64,000 nucleotides of DNA from NCBI RefSeq assembly GCF_039978735.1, contig NZ_JBDWAS010000056.1, forward strand, positions 13,788 through 77,787, read 5' to 3'. The notes below the pieces were generated by a model, which saw only the letters and a program-made list of their open reading frames with translations, was not told the DNA's origin and ran no database searches. Shown piece after piece: positions 17,782-25,201 of this stretch. Positions within the stretch are counted from its first letter, which is position 1, and each line of letters opens with the position of its first letter. Origin of the DNA: Maricaulis sp039978735 (GTDB lineage Bacteria > Pseudomonadota > Alphaproteobacteria > Caulobacterales > Maricaulaceae). Position numbers and translations under genes: made by a program.

Positions 17782-18572
17782 GCGGTTTCTGGCGCAAGCG
17801 ATGAACCGGCGCGCCAGCCGTGAAGGCTCAGCACTGTGAATGTCGACACCGTCAGGACCAGTACGGCGAGTCCCGTGACAAGACTCCACCCCGCTATCGC
17901 TGCAGCCGCCACTGTCAGGGCGAGCATGGCCGGCGGGACAGGCGCCCAGACAGGCAAGGCCGTTCGCAGGAGGTTGAACAGCGTAATCTGCGACAGCGCG
18001 ATGCCGAAGAAGAACCAGAATGCGCCGGGCTGGCCTAAAACAGACCGGACGAGAAACCCGTCAAGACGCGGCTGATAGCGCGCCGCGATATTGACCCGCC
18101 CGTTTGCTCCCAGACAGGTTTCCGGTTCGCTGCGCGCCATTTCGACATTGCAGGGCCGCGGCTTCAGGGCGTTCGCCGTCGCCTCGATACTGCTTTCGGC
18201 GAGCAAGGCTCCGAAAGAAGTCATCGCCCAGGTAGCCAGGATCACCACCCACGGCAGACAGGCATCCCGAAAGCGCCAGGCTCGCTCGCGGTGGAGCAAT
18301 GCCAGCAAGGCGAGCGGCAATGCGATGATGGCGGGATATAGCAGGCCGGCCCTAGTCTCGAAGCCCGCCAGAACCTGACCGGCTGCCGCGGAAAGCCCCG
18401 GCCCTGTGCCGTCATCGCCCGCAAAGAAGGCCTGCGCCAGCGGGAGCCATATCTTTTTCCCGGCACCGTCGGCAGAGAGCGGAAAAGCCAGCAGGACAAT
18501 GAGCAGCGCGCCTGCCGCAGGCGGCAGCAAACGCCAGAGCCAAACAAAAGTGCGTGCCTGTTGCGGCTGCAT
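17778..18572 (-). CDS. Hypothetical polytopic membrane protein
   Basis: The 264-residue protein begins at an ATG preceded by GGGAGGGGAT. About five hydrophobic segments are visible, at residues 12-32, 75-90, 105-125, 180-205 and 215-245. A loop with two cysteines (P-R-P-C-N-V-E and E-T-C-L-G-A-N-G) sits between segments three and four. I do not recognise the family. Its stop overlaps the start of the hydroxyglutarate-oxidase-like gene by 4 bp, which suggests linked expression. The topology and two-Cys loop loosely recall the membrane protein at 15565-16410, but I cannot show homology. Confidence 0.65.
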   Translation of the reverse strand: MQPQQARTFVWLWRLLPPAAGALLIVLLAFPLSADGAGKKIWLPLAQAFFAGDDGTGPGLSAAAGQVLAGFETRAGLLYPAIIALPLALLALLHRERAWRFRDACLPWVVILATWAMTSFGALLAESSIEATANALKPRPCNVEMARSEPETCLGANGRVNIAARYQPRLDGFLVRSVLGQPGAFWFFFGIALSQITLFNLLRTALPVWAPVPPAMLALTVAAAAIAGWSLVTGLAVLVLTVSTFTVLSLHGWRAGSSLAPETA

Positions 18573-18663
18573 ATCCCCTCCCGAATCCGGCGCATTGGCC
18601 GTCCTCGAAAGAAAACTAGATGACGCAGCGCGCCTTGCCCACCTCGACCATCGTCCGCGGCCA

Positions 18664-18703
18664 GAAAAGCGAAAGGCCGCCCCGCTTTCACGCAGGGCGG
18701 CCT
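18664..18703 (-). terminator. Intrinsic terminator after the 392-residue membrane gene
   Basis: On the minus strand, GGCCGCCC, an 11-nt loop and GGGGCGGCC are followed by TTTCGCTTTTC. The hairpin starts 24 bp after the stop of the gene at 18727-19905. Confidence 0.75.
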
Positions 18704-18726
18704 CATTTCTGTGTCGACGCGGGCGG

Positions 18727-19905
18727 TCAGCCTTCGGCGGCGCTGACCGGCGGGAAGATGCGGCCGAGGGGGCCGTCCTGCGGAATGGGCAGCAGCAGGA
18801 TCCGGCGCACCGGGTTCCAGGCCGCGCCCAGCAGGACAACGATCCCGCCCAGCACCAGCAGCGTCACGGCGACGACCACGCCGGCGCCCAGATCGGTCGA
18901 ATTGACGATGACGCCGATCGACACGCCCGCAGTGACCAGACCGGAGACGATCAGCGCACGCCGGTTGATCAGCAGCGAGACCAGCGCGAACAGGCCGATC
19001 ACCACCAGAGCGGTCACCGCAAGGCGCATCGCCTCGGCACTGTCGGCCGCCAGCGCGGCAAACAGGTTGATCGCGTCAGGGTTCGCGAAATCGCTCTCGT
19101 CGAGCGTGAGGCCGACCTGCGCCATGTTGAGCACGGCGCCCAGCAGGATCGGCGCGGCGAAGAAATGCAGCCAGAAGGCCGTGCCGGACAGGCGCGTTTC
19201 ACGGCCCGGGTCGCGGGCATCGAACAGGATCCCGGTCGCCAGCAGGGCGGCACCGGCGGCGACATTGATCGCCGGCATCCAGACGATGGCCGTATAGGGC
19301 TCGATGACCAGCAGGGTCAGCACGGCCGTCATCACCGCGCCCGCCCCGACCAGACCTCCGGCAAACGGCAGGCGGTAGACGCGATAGTAAGCGATCATCG
19401 GCAGCACGAAGGCGAGGCCGAACACGACCGGCATGACGCGCACCGAAAGCGGGATCTGCGACACGACCGCCATCACCGCTTCGCGGCCGAAGGCCATGTT
19501 GTCGGCGCTCTCGCTGCCCAGCTCGAAACTGCTTTCGGAAATGCCCGTGACGTGGATCAGGAACTGCGCATAGCCCCAGACCAGCACGATGGCGGTCGCA
19601 ACACCGAACACGCCCGACAGGACGATGCCCGGCAGGATGCGGCGCTGTTTGCCGACCAGAAGCGCGGAGAGGAACCAGGCGAACACGGCGATACCGCCGA
19701 TCAGCGCCATCAATATGTTCTGCCAGGCCTGGCTGCCTTCGGCCATGTCGAGCCCGGCCATCACCTGGCCGGCGCCGACGCCGAGCCCGCCCAGCAGGAT
19801 CAGCACGCCGAGCGTGGTGAAGATGTCGTGGAAATTATTGAGGAAGGGCAGCATCTCGTCGGAAGGACGGGCGCTGCTGGCGCGTATTTCGCTGGTATCC
19901 GTCAT
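18727..19905 (-). CDS. Hypothetical 10-12 TM membrane protein
   Basis: This 392-residue protein has many hydrophobic segments in regular spacing, starting with T-L-G-V-L-I-L-L-G-G-L-G-V-G-A-G. A short cytoplasmic N-terminus (T-D-T-S-E-I-R-A-S) precedes the first helix. No transporter motif or catalytic residue stands out, and I do not recognise the family. The ATG at 19905 has an AGGGGA site about 8 bp upstream; a start at 19923 is also in frame. It is monocistronic, with its own terminator. Confidence 0.7.
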   Translation of the reverse strand: MTDTSEIRASSARPSDEMLPFLNNFHDIFTTLGVLILLGGLGVGAGQVMAGLDMAEGSQAWQNILMALIGGIAVFAWFLSALLVGKQRRILPGIVLSGVFGVATAIVLVWGYAQFLIHVTGISESSFELGSESADNMAFGREAVMAVVSQIPLSVRVMPVVFGLAFVLPMIAYYRVYRLPFAGGLVGAGAVMTAVLTLLVIEPYTAIVWMPAINVAAGAALLATGILFDARDPGRETRLSGTAFWLHFFAAPILLGAVLNMAQVGLTLDESDFANPDAINLFAALAADSAEAMRLAVTALVVIGLFALVSLLINRRALIVSGLVTAGVSIGVIVNSTDLGAGVVVAVTLLVLGGIVVLLGAAWNPVRRILLLPIPQDGPLGRIFPPVSAAEG

Positions 19906-20094
19906 ATCGGTCCCCTGTGTCACCGTTACCCGTGTGATGCCCCCAAGCGATCATTCGGATGCAGGAATTCGCCACAAGGGCGAAACTGCCGGACAATACT
20001 AGCGCCATTCGGGCAAAGGGGCAGCGGGAAACCGATGGCGCCCGTCCCCTCAGCAAGACGCCGGCACCGCTGCAACGGTACCGGCGTGTCCGGC

Positions 20095-20481
20095 CTATTC
20101 GGCCAGGTGACGGCTGGCTTCCAGGATCGGCAGCCCGGCCTCGGTCGGGATGTAGATCACATCCTGGCCGTTCTCGCCCAGCGACTGGATCCACAGATAG
20201 CGCAGATAACCTTCCGGACCGCCCAGGCCCTCGGCCACGATGGCATTGGCTTCGGCGACACCATGGGCGCGCGCAATCTCGGCCTGGGCATTCAGCTCCT
20301 CGGCCTCCAGGCGCGCCTGGGCCTCGAGCACGGCGATACGGCGGTTCTGCTCGGCGCGGACCAGTTCGGCCCGGCCGGCCAGTTCCTGCTGCCAGACACC
20401 ATACTGGGGCAGCCCCCACATCAGGGCACCGACAGACACGGCAAGGATGGCAGCACCGCTAACAAGCAGACTGAGTTTCAT
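20095..20481 (-). CDS. Membrane-anchored coiled-coil protein with SPFH-like C-terminus
   Basis: This 128-residue protein has a very good GGAGGGACGT ribosome site. An N-terminal transmembrane helix (residues about 3-24) is followed by a charged helix (residues about 30-85) rich in Glu/Ala/Arg heptads. The tail then reads A-E-A-N-A-I-V-A-E-G-L, Y-L-R-Y-L-W-I-Q-S-L and V-I-Y-I-P-T-E-A-G-L-P-I. That tail is the pattern seen at the C-terminus of prohibitin/SPFH proteins, yet the SPFH (Band 7) domain itself is absent. It may assemble with a full-length SPFH partner elsewhere. The gene is complete, not visibly truncated. Confidence 0.7.
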   Translation of the reverse strand: MKLSLLVSGAAILAVSVGALMWGLPQYGVWQQELAGRAELVRAEQNRRIAVLEAQARLEAEELNAQAEIARAHGVAEANAIVAEGLGGPEGYLRYLWIQSLGENGQDVIYIPTEAGLPILEASRHLAE

Positions 20482-20607
20482 ACGTCCCTCCATTCCAGCT
20501 AAACTCTTGAACACCAAGACGTTAGCCGGAAAACCCATAGGGAATTAGAGGGATTGCGCCCCGCCGAATCCGGGAGGGATTGGCGGGTCTGGAATCCGGG
20601 GTCAGAT

Positions 20608-21169
20608 CTATTCGGGCGGGTCAATACGCTCGATCTGGACATTTCCGGGACCAGTTATCGTGAACTCCGTTGTATTCGAAGAGTCTTCAACAACCAAGAA
20701 ATTCATTACAAAAAACGCAACAACACAAACAAAAAACACAAAACCGAAAAGAGCTGACAAACTTATTCTATACATTTGCTGAACAGCCATGAAAGTTTTA
20801 ATTACAAAATTCTTGCGTTCATAAATTTTGAAATACGGACTGACTCCAAATTTTAGCGGGTCTCGATCACTGTATCCTGAAAAGTCCTCGAACTCATCTT
20901 TTCCGTCAATTCTAACGGCTATATCTCTGGATCTCATAATATAATGATTCTGAAATGTTTTATAAACTCCAGCGCAATACCAAAATGCTATAACCGCCAA
21001 AAAACGCTAGAACAATAATTGCAGGCTCCTTTGCTTGCATTGCAACAGCCAATATTGCTGTAACAGAAACAACGGCCCAATTCTTTATCTGCACGATAAA
21101 CGCGTCGTACGACTGTATCTGGGCTTCAGTAACCTTGTACTCCTCCAAGAGGACATCATTCTCGCTCAT
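20608..21169 (-). pseudogene. Low-GC membrane-protein gene split by a frameshift at a T6 run
   Basis: Reading starts at an ATG at 21169 ([12 protein letters not shown]) and gives a first helix [12 protein letters not shown]. It stops early, at 20960, after A-F-F-G-G-Y. The other frame picks up at 21000 with [17 protein letters not shown] and runs to 20608. Dropping one T from the coding-strand run TTTTTT (bases 20999-21004) joins both into one protein of about 186 residues. That protein has two N-terminal TM helices, a charged middle and a strong TM helix (F-G-F-V-F-F-V-C-V-V-A-F-F) near the end. Base composition is about 31 % GC over 20701-20820, far below the neighbours, which suggests transfer. 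Confidence 0.6.
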
Positions 21170-21199
21170 GTTCCCCCCAAAAACCGCTACAACAGAATG

Positions 21200-22402
21200 C
21201 TAGATCACCCCCATCGCCTTGCCCACCCTGGTGAAGGCGGCGACGGCACGGTCGATCATCTCCGGCGTGTGGGCGGCGGACATCTGGGTGCGGATGCGGG
21301 CCTTGCCCTTGGGCACCACCGGATAGAAGAAGCCGATCACATAGACGCCCTCCTCCATCAGTTTCGCCGCCATTTCCTGGGCCAGTTTCGCATCGCCCAG
21401 CATCACCGGAATGATCGGGTGCTCGCCCGGCAGGAGATCGAAACCGGCCTCGCTCATGCCGGCGCGGAAGCGTTTGGCATTGTCGAACAGGCGCGCGCGC
21501 AGATCGTCGCCCTCAGCCACCATATCCAGCGCCTTCAGCGAGGCGCCTGCAATCGCCGGTGCCAGAGAATTGGAGAAGAGATAGGGCCGCGAGCGCTGGC
21601 GCAGCATGTCGACGATTTCCTTGCGCGCCGCGGTGAAGCCGCCCATCGCCCCGCCCAGCGCCTTGCCCAGCGTGCCGGTGACGATGTCGATCTCGCCGAA
21701 AACACCGCAATGTTCCGGCGTGCCGCGGCCTTGTGAGCCCATGAAGCCGTGGGCGTGGCAATCATCCACCATGGTCAGCGCGTCATACTGTTTCGCCAGC
21801 CGCACGATCTCCGGCAGATTGGCGATGTAGCCGTCCATGGAAAAGACGCCGTCGGTGACGATCAGGATGTGGCGCGCGCCATCGGCCCGCGCCTGTTTCA
21901 GCTGGGTCTCCAGGTCGGCCATGTCCGAATTGGCATAGCGATAGCGCTTCGCCTTGCACAGGCGCACACCGTCGATGATGGAGGCATGGTTCAGCGCGTC
22001 GGAGATGATCGCATCCTCCGGCCCCAAAAGCGGTTCGAACACGCCGCCATTCGCGTCGAAAGCCGCCGCATAGAGGATGGCGTCCTCGCAGCCGGCGAAT
22101 TCGGCGATCTTTGCTTCCAGCTGTTTGTGCAGATCCTGGGTGCCGCAGATGAAGCGCACCGAGGCGACGCCGAAACCATGACTGTCCAGCGTCGCCTTCG
22201 CCGCCTCGATCAGCTCCGGCCGGTTGGCCAGGCCGAGATAGTTGTTGGCGCAGAAATTGATGACATGGCTCTCATCGCCATTCGCCCGCACATCGATCTC
22301 GGAGAATTGCTGCGAGGTGATGATCCGCTCGCGCTTGTAGAGCCCGTCCGCCTCGATGTTTTCCAGCTCGGCACGAAGATCGGCAAAAAAGGCGTCGGAC
22401 AT
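21200..22402 (-). CDS. kbl: 2-Amino-3-ketobutyrate coenzyme A ligase (glycine C-acetyltransferase)
   Basis: The 400-residue alpha-oxoamine synthase uses PLP to cleave 2-amino-3-ketobutyrate with CoA into glycine and acetyl-CoA. Recognisable blocks are N-F-C-A-N-N-Y-L-G-L-A, the F-I-C-G-T-Q motif, D-D-C-H-A-H-G-F-M-G and the PLP-lysine segment T-G-T-L-G-K-A-L-G-G-A-M-G-G. It finishes the pathway begun by tdh. In many bacteria the two genes are adjacent; here other genes lie between them on the same strand, so they are probably separate transcripts. Confidence 0.95.
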   Translation of the reverse strand: MSDAFFADLRAELENIEADGLYKRERIITSQQFSEIDVRANGDESHVINFCANNYLGLANRPELIEAAKATLDSHGFGVASVRFICGTQDLHKQLEAKIAEFAGCEDAILYAAAFDANGGVFEPLLGPEDAIISDALNHASIIDGVRLCKAKRYRYANSDMADLETQLKQARADGARHILIVTDGVFSMDGYIANLPEIVRLAKQYDALTMVDDCHAHGFMGSQGRGTPEHCGVFGEIDIVTGTLGKALGGAMGGFTAARKEIVDMLRQRSRPYLFSNSLAPAIAGASLKALDMVAEGDDLRARLFDNAKRFRAGMSEAGFDLLPGEHPIIPVMLGDAKLAQEMAAKLMEEGVYVIGFFYPVVPKGKARIRTQMSAAHTPEMIDRAVAAFTRVGKAMGVI

Positions 22403-22456
22403 TGTGGGGCTCCTTGAGGATTCGTTGCCTTGTTTCTATTGCTCCCGATTTCCATT

Positions 22457-22578
22457 GTCATCCCGGCCTATGGATCGTCACCCTGACGAAAGTCAGGGCC
22501 CAGATCACAAAGCGCGATCGCGCCAATCGGGTTGTCGCTGCGCTCTACGATCTGGGTTCCGGCTTTCGCCGGAATGAC
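22457..22578. repeat. REP-like inverted repeat between kbl and hutU (type C)
   Basis: From 22477 the arm reads GTCACCCTGACGAAAGTCAG and continues to CCCAGATC. The opposite arm at the right end reads, in reverse complement, GTCATTCCGGCGAAAGCCGG and continues to CCCAGATC. The arms are about 30 bp and roughly three quarters identical. GTCATCCCGG at 22457 shows a second, shorter relation to the 163-bp repeat ends. No coding content is visible. Confidence 0.65.
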
Positions 22579-22601
22579 GGTGGTGGACGTGGACTATTCT
22601 A

Positions 22602-22706
22602 CCAATTCCCCCGGACGTGTTCCGGGGTCTGGCGTTGTCGACAACTTCGCATGACGGCCCACGCCGCCGGGCCCCGGAATTCGCTCTGCTCCTCCGGGGA
22701 AAGTGG
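22602..22706. repeat. Intergenic repeat type B, copy 1
   Basis: The element runs from CCAATTCCCCCGGACGTGTT through CCGGGGTCTGGCG to CTCCGGGGAAAGTGG. Its two ends are inverted repeats. The same ends and internal blocks recur, inverted, at 63699-63783. It lies just past the hutU stop and may act as the 3' hairpin of the hut operon. Confidence 0.65.
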
Positions 22707-22716
22707 CTGTGTAAGT

Positions 22717-24387
22717 TTACACCACGCTCGGCAGATCCAGCCCCTGCTCCTTTGCGCAATCCTTCGCGATGTCATACCCCGCATCGGCATGGCGCATCAC
22801 GCCCGTGCCCGGATCGTTCCACAGCACGCGGCCGACGCGTTCGGCGGCTTCCGGTGTGCCGTCGGCCATGACGACCTGGCCGGAATGCAGGGAATAGCCC
22901 ATGCCGACCCCGCCGCCATGATGCAGCGAGACCCAGGTGGCGCCGGAGGCGGTGTTGAGCAGCGCGTTGAGAAGCGGCCAGTCGGCGACGGCGTCGGAGC
23001 CGTCCATCATGCCCTCGGTTTCCCGGTTGGGGCTGGCGACCGAGCCTGAATCGAGGTGGTCGCGGCCGATCACGACGGGCGCCGAAAGCTCGCCCTTTGC
23101 CACCATCTCGTTGAAGGCCAGGCCCAGCTTGTGCCGTTCGCCCAGCCCGACCCAGCAGATCCGCGCCGGCAGACCCTGGAAGCGGATGCGCTCGCGCGCC
23201 ATGTCGAGCCAGCGATGCAGGTGCGGATTGTCCGGGATGAGTTCCTTCACCTTGGCGTCGGTCTTGTAGATATCCTCCGGATCGCCCGACAGCGCCGCCC
23301 AACGGAACGGGCCGATGCCGCGGCAGAAGAGCGGGCGGATATAGGCCGGCACGAAACCGGGGAAATCGAAGGCGTTCGCAACGCCCTCATCCTGGGCCAT
23401 CTGGCGAATATTATTGCCATAATCGAGCGTCGGGATGCCCATCTCCCAGAAGTCGAGCATCGCCCTTACCTGCACGGCCATCGAGGCCTTGGCGGCTTTC
23501 TCGACGGCGGCGGGATCGCTCTCGCGCTTCTCGTCCCATTCGGCCAGCGTCCAGCCGGCGGGCAGATAGCCATTGACCGGATCGTGGGCCGAGGTCTGGT
23601 CGGTGACCATGTCCGGCCTGATGCCGCGCCTGACGAGTTCCGGGAAGACCTCGGCGGCATTGCCCAGCAGGCCGACCGAGACGGCTTCCTTCTTCGCGAC
23701 GGCCTCGTTGATGATGGCCATGGCCTCGTCCAGCGTGTCGGCCTTGCGGTCGAGATAGCCGGTCTTCAGACGCATCTCGATCCGGCTCGGCTGGCATTCC
23801 ACGGCCAGCATGGAGGCGCCCGCCATGGTCGCGGCAAGCGGCTGGGCGCCGCCCATCCCGCCCAGACCGCCGGTCAGGATCCAGCGGCCGGCCAGATCGC
23901 CGTCATAGTGCTGGCGGCCGGCCTCGACGAAGGTCTCGTAGGTGCCCTGAACGATGCCCTGCGAGCCGATATAGATCCACGACCCGGCCGTCATCTGGCC
24001 GTACATCATGAGCCCCTTCTTATCGAGCTCGCGGAAATGGTCCCAGTTTGCCCAGTGGGGCACGAGATTGGAGTTGGCGATCAGCACGCGCGGCGCGTCC
24101 CTGTGGGTGCGGAACACGCCCACCGGCTTGCCGGACTGGACCAGCAGCGTCTCGTCTTCCTTCAACCGTTTCAGGGTCGCAACGATCCGGTCGAAACTCT
24201 CCCAGTCGCGCGCGGCCCGGCCGATCCCGCCATAGACGACCAGTTCTTCCGGCTTCTCGGCCACTTCAGGGTCGAGATTGTTCATCAGCATACGCAGCGG
24301 CGCCTCGGCCGCCCAGTGGGTGGCGTCGAGTTCGCTGCCGTGCCTGGCGCGGATGATGCGGGAATTGTCGCGGCGGGTCTGGGTCAA
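22717..24387 (-). CDS. hutU: Urocanate hydratase
   Basis: The 556-residue enzyme converts urocanate to 4-imidazolone-5-propionate using NAD+ as an electrophile. Family landmarks include G-K-P-V-G-V-F-R-T-H, the T-G-G-L-G-G-M-G-G-A-Q-P-L-A NAD-binding block, D-Q-T-S-A-H-D-P-V-N-G-Y-L-P-A-G-W, F-C-R-G-I-G-P-F-R-W-A-A-L-S-G and S-L-H-H-G-G-G-V-G-M-G-Y-S. The start is an unusual TTG, one base after the hutG stop and preceded by GGAGAGGTAAAG. The next ATG would remove 32 conserved residues. It is the last gene of the hutIHGU arm. Confidence 0.95.
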   Translation of the reverse strand: MTQTRRDNSRIIRARHGSELDATHWAAEAPLRMLMNNLDPEVAEKPEELVVYGGIGRAARDWESFDRIVATLKRLKEDETLLVQSGKPVGVFRTHRDAPRVLIANSNLVPHWANWDHFRELDKKGLMMYGQMTAGSWIYIGSQGIVQGTYETFVEAGRQHYDGDLAGRWILTGGLGGMGGAQPLAATMAGASMLAVECQPSRIEMRLKTGYLDRKADTLDEAMAIINEAVAKKEAVSVGLLGNAAEVFPELVRRGIRPDMVTDQTSAHDPVNGYLPAGWTLAEWDEKRESDPAAVEKAAKASMAVQVRAMLDFWEMGIPTLDYGNNIRQMAQDEGVANAFDFPGFVPAYIRPLFCRGIGPFRWAALSGDPEDIYKTDAKVKELIPDNPHLHRWLDMARERIRFQGLPARICWVGLGERHKLGLAFNEMVAKGELSAPVVIGRDHLDSGSVASPNRETEGMMDGSDAVADWPLLNALLNTASGATWVSLHHGGGVGMGYSLHSGQVVMADGTPEAAERVGRVLWNDPGTGVMRHADAGYDIAKDCAKEQGLDLPSVV

Positions 24388-24388
24388 C

Positions 24389-25201
24389 TTACTTTACCTC
24401 TCCGGAATAGAGCATCGCGGCCGCCTTCAGGGCCGCCTTCATTGTGTCCTTGAGCGCCAGGCGCAGCCTGCCCGCCTTGTCTTCGCTGAATGTCCAGGGC
24501 TCGCCCTCGTCCATGTAGGCCGACTGGGCGAGTTCCATCTGCAGGGCATGCACGTTGAGCCCCGGGCGGCCATAGGCGCGCGTGATCCAGCCGCCCTTGA
24601 AGCGGCCGTTGACGATGGAGGCATAGTCCTCGTGATCCATCATCGCCTTCACCGCCCAGCGCTCGATGGTCCGGTCGCAGCTCTCCCCGCCATTCGTGCC
24701 CAGATTGAGATCCGGCAGCACGCCCTCGAACAGGCGCGGCACTTCATCGAGGATGGAATGCGCGTCCCACAGCACGACATAGCCGTGCTCCATGCGCACC
24801 TTGACGATCATCTCGGTCAGGGCGCGGTGGTAGGGATCGTAGTACTCGGTGCGGCGCTGTTCGATCTCGTCCTCGTCCGGCTCCTCGCCCGGCCGGTAGA
24901 CCGGCGACCCGTCGAACAATGTCGTCGGCACCAGTTCCGTCGTGGCCTGGCCGGGATAGAGCGAGGCGCCCGTCGGGTCGCGATTGAGATCGATGACATA
25001 GCGCGAATGGGTGGCTCGGATCGTGCTGGCGCCGAGTTCGTCGAGAAAATCGTAGAGTTCCGGCACATGCCAGTCCGTGTCCGGCAGGCCGCGTGCCGCC
25101 CCGGTCATCCGCTCGGCCATTCCGTCGGGCAGATGGGTTCCCGAATGCGGCATGGACACGATCAGCGGCGAGCTTCCGCGTTTCTCGAAGAAGACATTCA
25201 T
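24389..25201 (-). CDS. hutG: N-formylglutamate deformylase
   Basis: This 270-residue FGase-type amidohydrolase hydrolyses N-formylglutamate to glutamate and formate, the last step of the HutF branch. The zinc-site motif S-M-P-H-S-G-T-H-L-P is at residues about 17-26. Other family blocks are Y-V-I-D-L-N-R-D-P-T-G-A-S-L-Y-P-G, V-V-L-W-D-A-H-S-I and C-D-R-T-I. It begins directly after the hutH stop, with no gap. Presence of both HutG and HutF indicates the five-step histidine degradation route without formiminoglutamase. Confidence 0.93.
   Translation of the reverse strand: MNVFFEKRGSSPLIVSMPHSGTHLPDGMAERMTGAARGLPDTDWHVPELYDFLDELGASTIRATHSRYVIDLNRDPTGASLYPGQATTELVPTTLFDGSPVYRPGEEPDEDEIEQRRTEYYDPYHRALTEMIVKVRMEHGYVVLWDAHSILDEVPRLFEGVLPDLNLGTNGGESCDRTIERWAVKAMMDHEDYASIVNGRFKGGWITRAYGRPGLNVHALQMELAQSAYMDEGEPWTFSEDKAGRLRLALKDTMKAALKAAAMLYSGEVK

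Noticed and set aside
18406..20502. 698-codon plus-strand open frame across two minus-strand membrane genes
   Set aside because: The translation is rich in Arg, His and Gln with no domain. The minus-strand genes have ribosome sites, TM helices and a terminator.
20960..21000. Programmed ribosomal frameshift at the T6 run
   Set aside because: A +1 shift would be needed and I see no stop-codon pause, stimulatory hairpin or internal ribosome-site motif. Sequencing error, mutation or slippage is simpler.
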